From NCBI GenBank assembly GCA_002428085.1, contig DJAA01000019.1:1-14703 (forward strand): a stretch of 14,703 nucleotides of DNA, read 5' to 3'. The notes under the pieces were generated by a model. It was not told the DNA's origin. It searched no databases and saw only the letters and a program-made list of their open reading frames with translations. The DNA is from Sulfurimonas sp. UBA6014 (GTDB taxonomy: Bacteria > Campylobacterota > Campylobacteria > Campylobacterales > Sulfurimonadaceae). Positions 8,183 to 14,703 of the stretch are shown here, in pieces (within the stretch, counting starts at the first letter, position 1; each line of letters opens with the position of its first letter). The position numbers and the translations under genes were made by a program.

Positions 8183-8720
8183 GAGGAGCCTCAACGCAAA
8201 ACAAAGCAGCAAATGTATCGACTGCTTCCCAATTCGTAAATTCTATTACAGTTTTTGGGTCAGTCGGTCCTTTTGTCATCCACATAATAAATCGTATCAT
8301 TTGCCTATCGAAAATGCCGTATTTTTGATAATCGAGCATTCCCGCAAATACCGCTAAGATTTTTGGTTTCCAAGCAATTTGTTTTAAAAATTTAACTAAA
8401 TAAGGGTTTGTGTGTGGTTGATTTTTTTCTGGTTTTCTTGCTACAACATTGACTGAGAAAAAGGCATTGGCTTTACTCTCAAGGAGTTTTTGATGTTTTG
8501 CAATAAAATGGTAAACATTTTCGTTATGTTTTCCATAGCGGATGCTTGCTCCAATAATAATGGTGTCAAAAATGTTTAAATCCAGTTTGTCATCAATATT
8601 AATAGTATGGAGAAGAACGTCATGTCCACACTTGCGAATTTTATCTTGTATTTGAGAGCAAATTTTGAGTGTATGATTATCGACTGTGGAGTAGAGTATA
8701 AGTATCTTTTTGATGTTCAA
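8175..8720 (-). CDS. hemG: Menaquinone-dependent protoporphyrinogen IX oxidase HemG
   Basis: HemG is a long-chain flavodoxin-like FMN protein that oxidises protoporphyrinogen IX to protoporphyrin IX, passing electrons to a membrane quinone. The 181-residue protein has the FMN phosphate loop STVDNHT (11-17), GASIRYGKH (57-65), the HemG insertion with VNVVARKPEK (90-99) and TNPY, and the tail FIMWMTKGPTD (144-154), all matching E. coli HemG closely. The only in-frame conventional start is TTG (8718-8720), but AGGA abuts it with no spacing; see the finding on its start. It follows sdhE by 61 bases containing two hairpins, so it may be read from the sdh promoter. Most Campylobacterota that I recall use HemJ for this step, so presence here suggests transfer or a lineage-specific choice. 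Confidence 0.9.
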   Translation of the reverse strand: MNIKKILILYSTVDNHTLKICSQIQDKIRKCGHDVLLHTINIDDKLDLNIFDTIIIGASIRYGKHNENVYHFIAKHQKLLESKANAFFSVNVVARKPEKNQPHTNPYLVKFLKQIAWKPKILAVFAGMLDYQKYGIFDRQMIRFIMWMTKGPTDPKTVIEFTNWEAVDTFAALFCVEAPQK

Positions 8721-8729
8721 TCCTTTTAT

Positions 8730-8759
8730 CCACTAAAACGAATTCGTCTATTTTAGTGG
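8730..8759. repeat. Perfect 9-bp inverted repeat upstream of hemG
   Basis: CCACTAAAA (8730-8738) pairs perfectly with TTTTAGTGG (8751-8759). The 12-base loop itself contains CGAATTCG. On the minus strand it ends 9 bases before the hemG TTG. No T-run follows on the minus strand, so it is not a standard terminator; it could protect the 3' end of sdh mRNA or hinder hemG translation. Confidence 0.65.
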
Positions 8760-8760
8760 C

Positions 8761-8776
8761 AGGGACAAATGTCCCT
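8761..8776. repeat. Palindrome AGGGACAAATGTCCCT after sdhE
   Basis: AGGGAC (8761-8766) and GTCCCT (8771-8776) form a 6-bp GC-rich stem with an AAAT loop, five bases beyond the sdhE stop. It is adjacent to the larger inverted repeat at 8730-8759. The compact form resembles REP-type or processing hairpins; only one copy is seen in this window. Confidence 0.55.
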
Positions 8777-8781
8777 ACAAC

Positions 8782-9666
8782 TTATGAAATAAAATTGACC
8801 TTTTCAAGGTGATGTTTTAAGCCTAGTTGCTCTGAAGAACATCCAAGAGCAAGACCTAACATTTGTTGCATGTGTAAAACAGGAAGTGCAACTTCACGAC
8901 CGATAGCTTGTGAAGCATGGTGTGTTTGCGTATCGAGTTTAAGATGACAAAGAGGGCAAGGTGTGACCATCCAGTCAGCATTTGCGTCCATGGCTCCCGC
9001 GATTGCATTGCCTGTTAAAATCGATGCAGTGCGAGGTGCTTGGAGTTCCACATGGAAACCGCAGCATTTATTTTTTGCTTCATAATCTACATTTTGACCG
9101 CCACATGCGATGATAAGATCATCCAGTGAAGTTGGACGGTACGCACTCTCTGCTTTTTTGTGGGATTCATTTTGAAGCTCAGAAGGGCGGATATTGTGGC
9201 AGCCATAAAATGGAGCTATATTGAATTGGCTTAGCGGTGTCACGACCATCTCTTTGATTTTGTCAAGTCCAAAATCGTCAATAATTGCATAAAGAAAATG
9301 TGTTACCAAAGATGTCCCTTTGTATTCTAAACCAACTTCTTTAAGTTTTTCATTGACTTTTTCTTTGAGCTTTGCATCTTTGTCAAGTCTGTGTTTTGTC
9401 ATGGCAGTATTGAGTTGGCAAGTATTACAAATCGTAACCATTGTTAAGCCATGTTTTTCAGCGTAGGCAATATTTCTAGCGTTTAAAACTAAAGACAAAA
9501 AGTCATCATAATCTTGTAGGTGAGAAGCACCACAGCATGAAGCTTCTACTAATTCTACAAGTTCGATTCCAAGCTTGTCTGCAACGGCATATGTAGACAT
9601 ATATTGTTCAGGTGTACTTTGTTTGGCAGTACAACCTGTAAAAAGTGCATATTTTAATTTTTTCAT
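8782..9666 (-). CDS. sdhE: Succinate/fumarate oxidoreductase subunit E (HdrB-like, two CCG domains)
   Basis: This is the third subunit of the E-type succinate:quinone or quinol:fumarate oxidoreductase (also called sdhC, mfrE). It replaces the usual haem b anchor and resembles HdrB of heterodisulfide reductase. The 294-residue protein has two cysteine-rich CCG motifs: Cys12, Cys44-Cys45, Cys80 and Cys83, then Cys156, Cys201-Cys202, Cys237 and Cys240. These bind a noncubane [4Fe-4S] cluster in HdrB and probably one here. No transmembrane helix is visible, so membrane contact must use amphipathic segments. The ATG at 9666 follows GGGAG overlapping the sdhB stop. Third in the operon after sdhA and sdhB. 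Confidence 0.9.
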   Translation of the reverse strand: MKKLKYALFTGCTAKQSTPEQYMSTYAVADKLGIELVELVEASCCGASHLQDYDDFLSLVLNARNIAYAEKHGLTMVTICNTCQLNTAMTKHRLDKDAKLKEKVNEKLKEVGLEYKGTSLVTHFLYAIIDDFGLDKIKEMVVTPLSQFNIAPFYGCHNIRPSELQNESHKKAESAYRPTSLDDLIIACGGQNVDYEAKNKCCGFHVELQAPRTASILTGNAIAGAMDANADWMVTPCPLCHLKLDTQTHHASQAIGREVALPVLHMQQMLGLALGCSSEQLGLKHHLEKVNFIS

Positions 9667-9677
9667 CTCTTAACTCC

Positions 9678-10658
9678 CTAGAACTTTGCTGTTGATGAAG
9701 ATTTTACAAGTTTTTGTATTTCATCAAGATTTTGCGATTTTACAATGCCCCATGGTGGAACAATTTTACCCTTTGCAAACATCCTTAGTGCGACAGGAAC
9801 ATGCTTGACAATTCCGAGACCTTCCGAGTATAAAACTAATCCGCCCTCATCAAGGACACCATTTTTAGCGATAGAGTGTTTAAAACCAACTGCATGGCGC
9901 GTGGCAACATTGGAAGTCGCCACTCCCTCTTTAAATAACATTTGGTGAAGTTTTGTAATTTTGTCTATAGGATTTACATCTTTAGGACAAGCCTCAGCAC
10001 ACTCAAAACACTTCACGCAGTCCCAAAGACCTTGCTTTTCTTCATGGAGTTCTAAGAGTCTCTCTGTATGTGCATCGTCACGAACATCTGCTTCAAAACG
10101 GTATGCTTTTGCAAACGCAGCAGGACCAAAAAAGTCTTCATTTATTTCAACCACAGGACAAGCATAGTGACAAGCACCGCATTGAATACATAAATCTGCT
10201 TCAAGTAATTCTTCTGCTTCTTCAGGAGTTACAAGGTGCTCATGTTCTGGATGCTCTTGAACGTCTGAAATAAGATAAGGGTGAATTGCATCATGTTTTT
10301 CCCAGAAATCACGTTTGTCTATGATTAAATCTTTTACAGCACGCTTAATGCTGAGTGGTTCAAGAACTAACTCATTTCCAAAAAGTGCAATCATGTTGTT
10401 CATATTCTCTTTACAGGCAAGCGTTGAACGACCGTTTACTTTAATAGCACAAGCCCCACAGATACCATGACGGCAACTGCGACGGTAAGAGAAACTTCCA
10501 TCATAATCCCATTTAATCCTGTTTAATATATCAAGAACAACCTCTTCAGAGGTTACTTCCATATTGTAATCTTCGTAGTAAGGAAGATAATCTTCGTCGG
10601 CATTAAAACGAAATACTTTAAAATTTACTTTTTGTGTAGTAATAACATGTGTACTCAT
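9678..10658 (-). CDS. sdhB: Succinate/fumarate oxidoreductase iron-sulfur subunit
   Basis: The electron-transfer subunit carries electrons between the flavin in SdhA and SdhE. The 326-residue protein is longer than classical SdhB (about 240). The N-terminal plant-type [2Fe-2S] site is Cys62, Cys67, Cys70 and Cys82 (SCRHGICGAC). The first ferredoxin motif is Cys157, Cys160, Cys163 and Cys167 (CIQCGACHYACP). The second is Cys214, Cys217, Cys220 and Cys224 (CVKCFECAEACP). That last site has four spaced cysteines, so it can hold a [4Fe-4S] cluster rather than the [3Fe-4S] of classical complexes. The C-terminal extension (about 245-326) is typical of the E-type form. The ATG at 10658 follows AAGGA, which overlaps the sdhA TAA stop (11-base gap). 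Confidence 0.93.
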   Translation of the reverse strand: MSTHVITTQKVNFKVFRFNADEDYLPYYEDYNMEVTSEEVVLDILNRIKWDYDGSFSYRRSCRHGICGACAIKVNGRSTLACKENMNNMIALFGNELVLEPLSIKRAVKDLIIDKRDFWEKHDAIHPYLISDVQEHPEHEHLVTPEEAEELLEADLCIQCGACHYACPVVEINEDFFGPAAFAKAYRFEADVRDDAHTERLLELHEEKQGLWDCVKCFECAEACPKDVNPIDKITKLHQMLFKEGVATSNVATRHAVGFKHSIAKNGVLDEGGLVLYSEGLGIVKHVPVALRMFAKGKIVPPWGIVKSQNLDEIQKLVKSSSTAKF

Positions 10659-10669
10659 AAATATTCCTT

Positions 10670-12382
10670 TTAGTAGTTTCTAGCTTTAAGCTCATGTTTG
10701 CCTAAAACGACATCCATGTACTCAAGTGAAATATCACCATTTTCATCCATATAAGCCATTGTATGCTTTAAGAAGTTTTCATCGTCACGACTTTCAAAAT
10801 CTTCTCTGTAGTGAGCACCACGGCTCTCTTTTCTAGGAAGTGCACTCTCAACAATAAAAGCAGAATAATCAAGCATATGTCCTAGTTCAATCGCCTCTTG
10901 GAGCTCTGTATTGAACACTTTTGATTTATCTTTGATGCGAATATGTTTAAATCTTTTATGTAATTCTTTGATTTTTTTGATGGCGATTTCAAGCGTTTCT
11001 GCTGTTCTAAATGCACCAGCATTTGCCGTCATGCACTGTTGAAGTTCCTCGCGAAGATTTGTAACTGTCTCATCGCCGTTATTGGTTAAAATAAAATTGA
11101 TTTCAGCGACGGCTCTGGCTGCATCTTCCTGTGAAGCCACCCGAAGTTCGATGGCATCCACTTCTGCAACCATTGTTTTACCAACAAAGCGACCAAAAAG
11201 AAGCGCTTCCAAAACAGAGTTCGCACCTAGACGGTTTGCTCCATGAACAGAAACACATGAACACTCACCAGCTGCATAAAAACCTTCAACAAATTCGCTA
11301 TTGTTTTTGCGAACATTTCCAGCAATATTTACTGGAATACCACCCATAGAGTAGTGCGCAGTCGCAGAGATGAGAATAGGCTCTTTAATCATGTCCAGAC
11401 CCAAAAAGGTGATTGCCAAGTCACGAAGTTCAGGAAGTTTTTGCATAATAAGTTCTTTGCCTAAATGTGTCACATCGATGTAGACAGCATCTTTTCTAGG
11501 ACCGACACCACGACCTTGTCTGATTTCATTCAAAATGGCACGCGACACTACATCTCGCGATGCAAGTTCCATAGCATTAGGTGCATATTTTTCCATAAAT
11601 CGCTCCCCTAAAGAGTTGAAAAGTCTGCCACCTTCACCGCGAGCAGCTTCGGATATCAAAACACCATTTCCTGAAAGACCTGATGGGTGAAACTGAACAA
11701 ATTCCATATCTTCAAGCGGAAGACCATGACGAGCCACTATGGAGAGACCATCGCCTGTATTTGCATGGGCGTTGGAGTTGATTTTGTAACTTCTTGCATA
11801 GCCGCCTGTTGCAAACATCACTGATTTTGAGTTAAAAATTACAATTTGCATATCACGAATATTAAAAGCAACAATGCCAGAGACTTTCCCATCTTTGTAG
11901 AGTAAATCAGCTGCGTACCACTCATCCCAAAACTTCACACCTGCACGGTGTGCTTGTTCGTAAATAGTTTGAAGAAGCGTAAGTCCTGTTCTGTCTTTTG
12001 CAAAACATGCACGTGGAGAAGATTGTCCGCCAAAGGGGCGTTGTGCGATTTTACCATCGGGTGTTCTGCTAAAAGCAGCGCCCATTCTCTCTATCCAGCG
12101 TATTGTCTCAGGAGCCTTTTGGCACATAAATTCAACTGCATCTTGATCGGCTAAATAGTCAGACCCTTTTACAGTGTCAAATTCATGGAGTTCAACACTG
12201 TCTTTATCACTAAATGCTGCATTTACACCACCCTGTGCGGCACCAGAGTGACTTCTAAGAGGGTGAAGTTTTGTAATAACAGCAACTTTTTTTCCTGCAT
12301 TTTGGAGCTCTCTTGCTGCAGCACATCCTGCAAGACCTGCCCCAACAATAATAGCATCGTAAGTATAAATTGGAATACTCAT
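10670..12382 (-). CDS. sdhA: Succinate/fumarate oxidoreductase flavoprotein subunit, no Tat signal
   Basis: This is the catalytic subunit that interconverts succinate and fumarate. I use the ATG at 12382 (570 residues), 6-7 bases after AAGGA; a TTG one codon upstream is less likely. The FAD Rossmann loop is GAGLAG (14-19). His45 (RSHSGAAQGG) is at the covalent FAD position. Substrate residues include QFHPSG (230-235), Arg248 (AARGEGG), Arg281 (SRAI), His343 (AHYSMGG) and Arg384 (GANRLGANS). The protein begins directly at the flavin fold, without a twin-arginine signal peptide, and an in-frame TAA three codons upstream of the TTG rules out a longer form. The exported MfrA homologues of Wolinella and Campylobacter have a Tat signal. 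I infer a cytoplasm-facing complex; the physiological direction cannot be read from sequence. Confidence 0.95.
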   Translation of the reverse strand: MSIPIYTYDAIIVGAGLAGCAAARELQNAGKKVAVITKLHPLRSHSGAAQGGVNAAFSDKDSVELHEFDTVKGSDYLADQDAVEFMCQKAPETIRWIERMGAAFSRTPDGKIAQRPFGGQSSPRACFAKDRTGLTLLQTIYEQAHRAGVKFWDEWYAADLLYKDGKVSGIVAFNIRDMQIVIFNSKSVMFATGGYARSYKINSNAHANTGDGLSIVARHGLPLEDMEFVQFHPSGLSGNGVLISEAARGEGGRLFNSLGERFMEKYAPNAMELASRDVVSRAILNEIRQGRGVGPRKDAVYIDVTHLGKELIMQKLPELRDLAITFLGLDMIKEPILISATAHYSMGGIPVNIAGNVRKNNSEFVEGFYAAGECSCVSVHGANRLGANSVLEALLFGRFVGKTMVAEVDAIELRVASQEDAARAVAEINFILTNNGDETVTNLREELQQCMTANAGAFRTAETLEIAIKKIKELHKRFKHIRIKDKSKVFNTELQEAIELGHMLDYSAFIVESALPRKESRGAHYREDFESRDDENFLKHTMAYMDENGDISLEYMDVVLGKHELKARNY

Positions 12383-12418
12383 CAACTTTCCTTATTAAAT
12401 AAATATAAAATAGGGATG

Positions 12419-12424
12419 ATTGTA
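12419..12424 (-). promoter_or_regulatory. Candidate -10 box for the sdhABE operon
   Basis: On the minus strand TACAAT lies 37 bases upstream of the sdhA ATG. A T8 tract (A8 on the plus strand at 12449-12456) lies upstream, like the T-rich upstream signal of Campylobacter sigma-70 promoters, and there is no clear -35. TATAAC ten bases further upstream is an alternative. Confidence 0.45.
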
Positions 12425-12492
12425 GCGTTATATCTCTTTGTAAGGAATAAAAAAAAGTTTTATTGAAATGAAGTTTGAGTTTGTTACTATTT

Positions 12493-12520
12493 GAGGCATA
12501 AGTGCTTTGCTTATTGCCTC
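12493..12520. terminator. Hairpin after the GGDEF gene, possible terminator
   Basis: GAGGCATAAG (12493-12502) pairs with CTTATTGCCTC (12510-12520), with one bulged T and a 7-base loop. It lies 8 bases past the stop of the minus-strand GGDEF gene, between it and the sdh promoter. It is a good stem, but no T-run follows directly on the minus strand, so termination is only probable from position. Confidence 0.5.
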
Positions 12521-12528
12521 TGTCTTAG

Positions 12529-13728
12529 TTAAAGATGCTTTTGTGCGAGGTCTGATAATTGTGCAATTTTATTGTAACTTGTAGATTTTGCAAAATCTAA
12601 AACTTCTTTTGCTTGGCGAATAGCTTCTTCAAGACTTATATGATTTGTTTTAATGATAAATCCACCAGTTACAGTGATTTGCAGAGAGTCTGTTTCAGTA
12701 TTTTTAAATTTAATCTCAGAAATACTTTGACGAATAGTGTCCATATCTTTATAGAGTTGCTCTTTAGAAGCACGTGAGAAAACAAGGGTAAATTGATTGT
12801 AATCTGTTCTTGCAATTACATCTGTGGCTTGTTCATGAAGCGTCATGGTGAATGCGATTTTTTTGAGAATTGCTTGTGTAAAGTCTTGCGCAAATGCTCT
12901 ATTTGTTTTGGAAAAATTATCTACTTCAAAAATCGTTACTGAAGTAAAATTGGTATCTTTCATCCCTTTTTTTTCTGCATACGAGTGTACAAGACCTTTG
13001 TTGTTATTGATTTCCGTGACAGGGTCTATCATGGACGGATTATCGCTAGTTGTGGGTTTTCTTTTCATTCTCATCGCAATAGCATCTACTTCTTGTGTGA
13101 AAATGACATAATTTTTTTTATTATTGTCAATTGAATATAAGAAAAGGATATCTTTATGTATCTGAAGCAGTTTTTTTCTGTTCCAAAAAGTAGTATATAA
13201 AAGGATTAGAAAAATCACAAGAGAAACTTTTTGAAGCAAATACGATTTTTCCTGATTAAAGGTAAGTTCTTGGAGTAACATATGATTTATGTGAGCGATG
13301 AGTTTATTAAATGTTTCATCAAAATCGTGTTGTTTTGTCTCTGGATTTGTCTCTGTGTAGTAAATTTTTGCCTCATCATTAAACGATTTAGTCAGTGTAC
13401 TCAAGGTCTGTAGCTCTGCAAAATATTTATCAGAATTGCCGAGCAAATAGATATTTAAAAAATCATAGGCATAATGATTTTTAAGTTTTTCTATTTCATG
13501 ATGAAGTTGTGTCCCTTTTCCATTAAGCTGTATGAGGGCGATTTCTAAGTCCTCTTTTTGTAGTTTTGTGAGTGAATCAATCATTACTTTTTGGTTGTTA
13601 AGATTATCTATCTTAAAATTTGAGCTGTTTTGCACAAATAAAGCGAGGGTCAAAATTCCACTTACAAATGTTGCTATAAACAAAAGTAAAATCAAATTAT
13701 CAAAGAGAGCTTTTATGGAACTTTTCAT
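12529..13728 (-). CDS. Membrane-anchored protein with degenerate GGDEF domain
   Basis: This 399-residue protein has transmembrane helices at about 11-33 and 167-183, with a mainly helical periplasmic segment between them that could sense a signal. The C-terminal half is GGDEF-like. It retains DPVTEINN (235-242, for DxLTGLxN), Asp270 in FEVDNFSKTN (a metal-binding position), and TVTGGF (352-357, for the late SxGxA-type strand). The signature itself reads R-T-DYNQF (307-313) where active cyclases have R-Y-GGDEF, so the two glycines and the acidic pair are lost. I infer it is not a diguanylate cyclase; it may bind nucleotide or act by protein contact. The ATG at 13728 follows AGGA with 8 bases spacing. 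It is divergent from thiL and about 145 bases upstream of sdhA on the same strand. Confidence 0.8.
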   Translation of the reverse strand: MKSSIKALFDNLILLLFIATFVSGILTLALFVQNSSNFKIDNLNNQKVMIDSLTKLQKEDLEIALIQLNGKGTQLHHEIEKLKNHYAYDFLNIYLLGNSDKYFAELQTLSTLTKSFNDEAKIYYTETNPETKQHDFDETFNKLIAHINHMLLQELTFNQEKSYLLQKVSLVIFLILLYTTFWNRKKLLQIHKDILFLYSIDNNKKNYVIFTQEVDAIAMRMKRKPTTSDNPSMIDPVTEINNNKGLVHSYAEKKGMKDTNFTSVTIFEVDNFSKTNRAFAQDFTQAILKKIAFTMTLHEQATDVIARTDYNQFTLVFSRASKEQLYKDMDTIRQSISEIKFKNTETDSLQITVTGGFIIKTNHISLEEAIRQAKEVLDFAKSTSYNKIAQLSDLAQKHL

Positions 13729-13744
13729 ATTATTTTCCTAAAAA

Positions 13745-13753
13745 TGGTATAAT
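13745..13753 (+). promoter_or_regulatory. thiL: Extended -10 promoter for thiL
   Basis: TGGTATAAT is a perfect extended -10 element (TGnTATAAT). Transcription would begin near 13760, giving a leader of about 80 bases before the thiL TTG. No good -35 hexamer is seen, which is normal for Campylobacterota. Confidence 0.7.
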
Positions 13754-13762
13754 TGTCGCCAT

Positions 13763-13768
13763 TTTATA
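13763..13768 (-). promoter_or_regulatory. Candidate -10 box for the GGDEF gene
   Basis: TATAAA on the minus strand lies 35 bases upstream of the ATG at 13728. It is only 10 bases from the divergent thiL -10 element, so the two promoters would compete for polymerase. Confidence 0.4.
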
Positions 13769-13805
13769 GCTTGAGTGATTAATATATACTTAAGGGCTTT
13801 TCGAG

Positions 13806-13844
13806 ATGCCTTTAGCTGATGTAACAAAGGGAAGAGGCGTTTGA
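13806..13844 (+). CDS. Possible 12-residue leader peptide of thiL
   Basis: ATG at 13806 opens a 12-codon frame (MPLADVTKGRGV) that ends in TGA at 13842-13844. It overlaps the thiL TTG (13841-13843) as TTGA. AAGGG at 13792-13796 lies 9 bases upstream and could serve as ribosome binding site. The thiL ribosome binding site (GGAAGAGG) sits inside it. Translational coupling is the natural reading; it could also be a chance frame, given its size. Confidence 0.4.
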   Translation: MPLADVTKGRGV

Positions 13845-14662
13845 ACTTAGAAAATTATTTTATATCCCAGTTTAAAAGTACCCGTATTGGTGATGATGGA
13901 GCTTTAGTAGGCTCGAGTGTTTACTCAAAAGATGCTTTTTTTGAAAATGTCCACTTCAAAACAAAATGGATGAGCCACTATCAAATAGCTACCAAGGCGA
14001 TGCACGTCAATATCTCTGATGCCATCGCTATGAATGCAGCCCCAAAATACGCACTCTTAAGTGTTGCTATGCCAAAAGATATCTCAAAAGCTCAAATGAG
14101 AGCGCTTGCATCTGGATTTCAAGATACTGCAAAAAAATTTAATATTGAAATTATTGGTGGAGATACTATTTGTAACACTAAACTTGATATTTCAGTGACT
14201 ATTGTCTCTACGACAAAAAAACCACTCTTAAGAAGCGGTATCAGAGAGGGATATTTACTCGCCTTTACGGGAAAAATTGGCAATTCTTTAAAAGATTTAA
14301 AGAGATTATTTAACTTAGGTTCTCTTCATAAAAAGTCTAAATTTCTAAATATTATCCTAAGAGACAAATTTATAGAGAAATCTGCAAGGTTTTTAAGTTC
14401 TGGTATGGATATCTCTGATGGACTTTTTTCGGATTTGAATAAACTCTCACAAGCTAATAAAACTGGCTTTAGATTTCATAAAAAGATACCAAAATCGCTA
14501 GGCTGCAGCGGTGAAGAGTATGAAATGTTAGTCGCTTTTGATAAAAGATTTAAAAAGACCATTGTAAAAAGAGCCAAACAAAGTAGAACGCCACTCACTT
14601 TTTTCGCAACTGCTGCAAGAAAAAAGTATCGCAATAGGTGTAAAGAGAATCATTTTAACTGA
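13841..14662 (+). CDS. thiL: Thiamine-monophosphate kinase ThiL
   Basis: ThiL phosphorylates thiamine monophosphate to thiamine diphosphate with ATP, the last step of cofactor synthesis. The 273-residue protein fits the short ThiL forms of Campylobacterota (E. coli has about 325). Motifs in order are IGDDGALV (17-24), the metal-binding region AMHVNISDAIAMNA (53-66), IIGGDTIC (about 103-110), and SSGMDISDGLFSDL (185-198), then GEEYEMLVAF near 225. Key Asp residues of the ATP and Mg sites are present. The TTG at 13841 is the only reasonable start; an in-frame stop (TGA at 13817-13819) lies upstream and no ATG intervenes. AGAGG at 13833-13837 lies close before it. The gene has its own extended -10 promoter and a leader with a short overlapping frame. 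Confidence 0.92.
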   Translation: MNLENYFISQFKSTRIGDDGALVGSSVYSKDAFFENVHFKTKWMSHYQIATKAMHVNISDAIAMNAAPKYALLSVAMPKDISKAQMRALASGFQDTAKKFNIEIIGGDTICNTKLDISVTIVSTTKKPLLRSGIREGYLLAFTGKIGNSLKDLKRLFNLGSLHKKSKFLNIILRDKFIEKSARFLSSGMDISDGLFSDLNKLSQANKTGFRFHKKIPKSLGCSGEEYEMLVAFDKRFKKTIVKRAKQSRTPLTFFATAARKKYRNRCKENHFN

Positions 14663-14703
14663 GTTTTAAAAAATACTCTGTAATTCTCGAAAAACTTTGT
14701 TTT
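14663..14703. other. Unresolved right edge
   Basis: These 41 bases hold no assignable gene. The minus strand has two frames open to the edge, stopping at 14655-14657 (tail ...ITEYFLKLS) and 14650-14652 (tail ...VFFKTQLK), so a convergent gene ending within thiL is possible. In some relatives truD follows thiL, but no TruD start is recognisable here. Confidence 0.25.

Noticed and set aside
8183..8192. GAGGAGCCTC as a separate regulatory hairpin
   Set aside because: It is a 4-bp stem with a 2-base loop inside the hemG coding region; too small to support alone.
13806..13840. TPP riboswitch upstream of thiL (CTGATG, GGGAAG fragments)
   Set aside because: The conserved CTGAGA element and the P1/P3 framework of the THI box are missing; the resemblance is limited to a few bases.
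13803..13840. Fluoride (crcB) riboswitch, suggested by GATG and CTGATG
   Set aside because: The core pseudoknot sequence GGNGATGG with its pairing arm is absent and the gene downstream is thiL.

Overview
The window looks like chromosomal DNA from a Campylobacterota (epsilonproteobacterium), probably a free-living relative of Sulfurospirillum. The evidence is AT-rich coding sequence, tightly overlapping genes, TTG starts, an E-type succinate/fumarate oxidoreductase (A and B subunits plus a CCG-domain subunit), a small BioV-type esterase, and a gene order that matches, from memory, the Helicobacter pylori block around HP0282-HP0287 (COG3400 protein, aroB, mscS, MiaB-like, FtsH-like, small hypothetical). 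The genus is an inference.

Layout. Bases 1-72 are an unresolved edge. From 73 to 8171 a plus-strand block of seven genes runs almost without gaps: a cytosolic TrkA/RCK-like protein of the COG3400 family, aroB (3-dehydroquinate synthase), an MscS-family channel with a periplasmic coiled-coil domain, mtaB (tRNA ms2t6A37 methylthiotransferase), an FtsH homologue that has lost its HEXXH protease site, bioV (pimeloyl-ACP methyl ester esterase) and mogA (molybdopterin adenylyltransferase). Four junctions overlap by 4 or 14 bases, so translational coupling is likely. mogA meets the minus-strand hemG tail to tail with 3 bases between stop codons.

From 12382 down to 8175 the minus strand carries sdhA-sdhB-sdhE and then hemG, a menaquinone-dependent protoporphyrinogen oxidase. 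The A subunit has no Tat signal and a stop lies just upstream of its start, so this complex should face the cytoplasm, unlike the exported MfrABE of Wolinella and Campylobacter. Two strong palindromes separate sdhE from hemG. A minus-strand membrane-anchored GGDEF protein with a wrecked signature motif (12529-13728) is divergent from thiL (13841-14662). thiL has its own extended -10 promoter and a leader that encodes a 12-residue peptide overlapping the thiL start as TTGA. The last 41 bases are unresolved.

Theme and novelty. Most genes supply cofactors or quinone-linked metabolism: the shikimate route (aroB), biotin (bioV), molybdenum cofactor (mogA), haem (hemG), thiamine diphosphate (thiL) and succinate/quinone electron transfer (sdhABE). 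I see no mobile element, CRISPR array, rRNA or tRNA. The best leads are the FtsH-like pseudoprotease in a conserved operon, the cytoplasmic sdhABE with hemG, the hemG start region, and the thiL leader.
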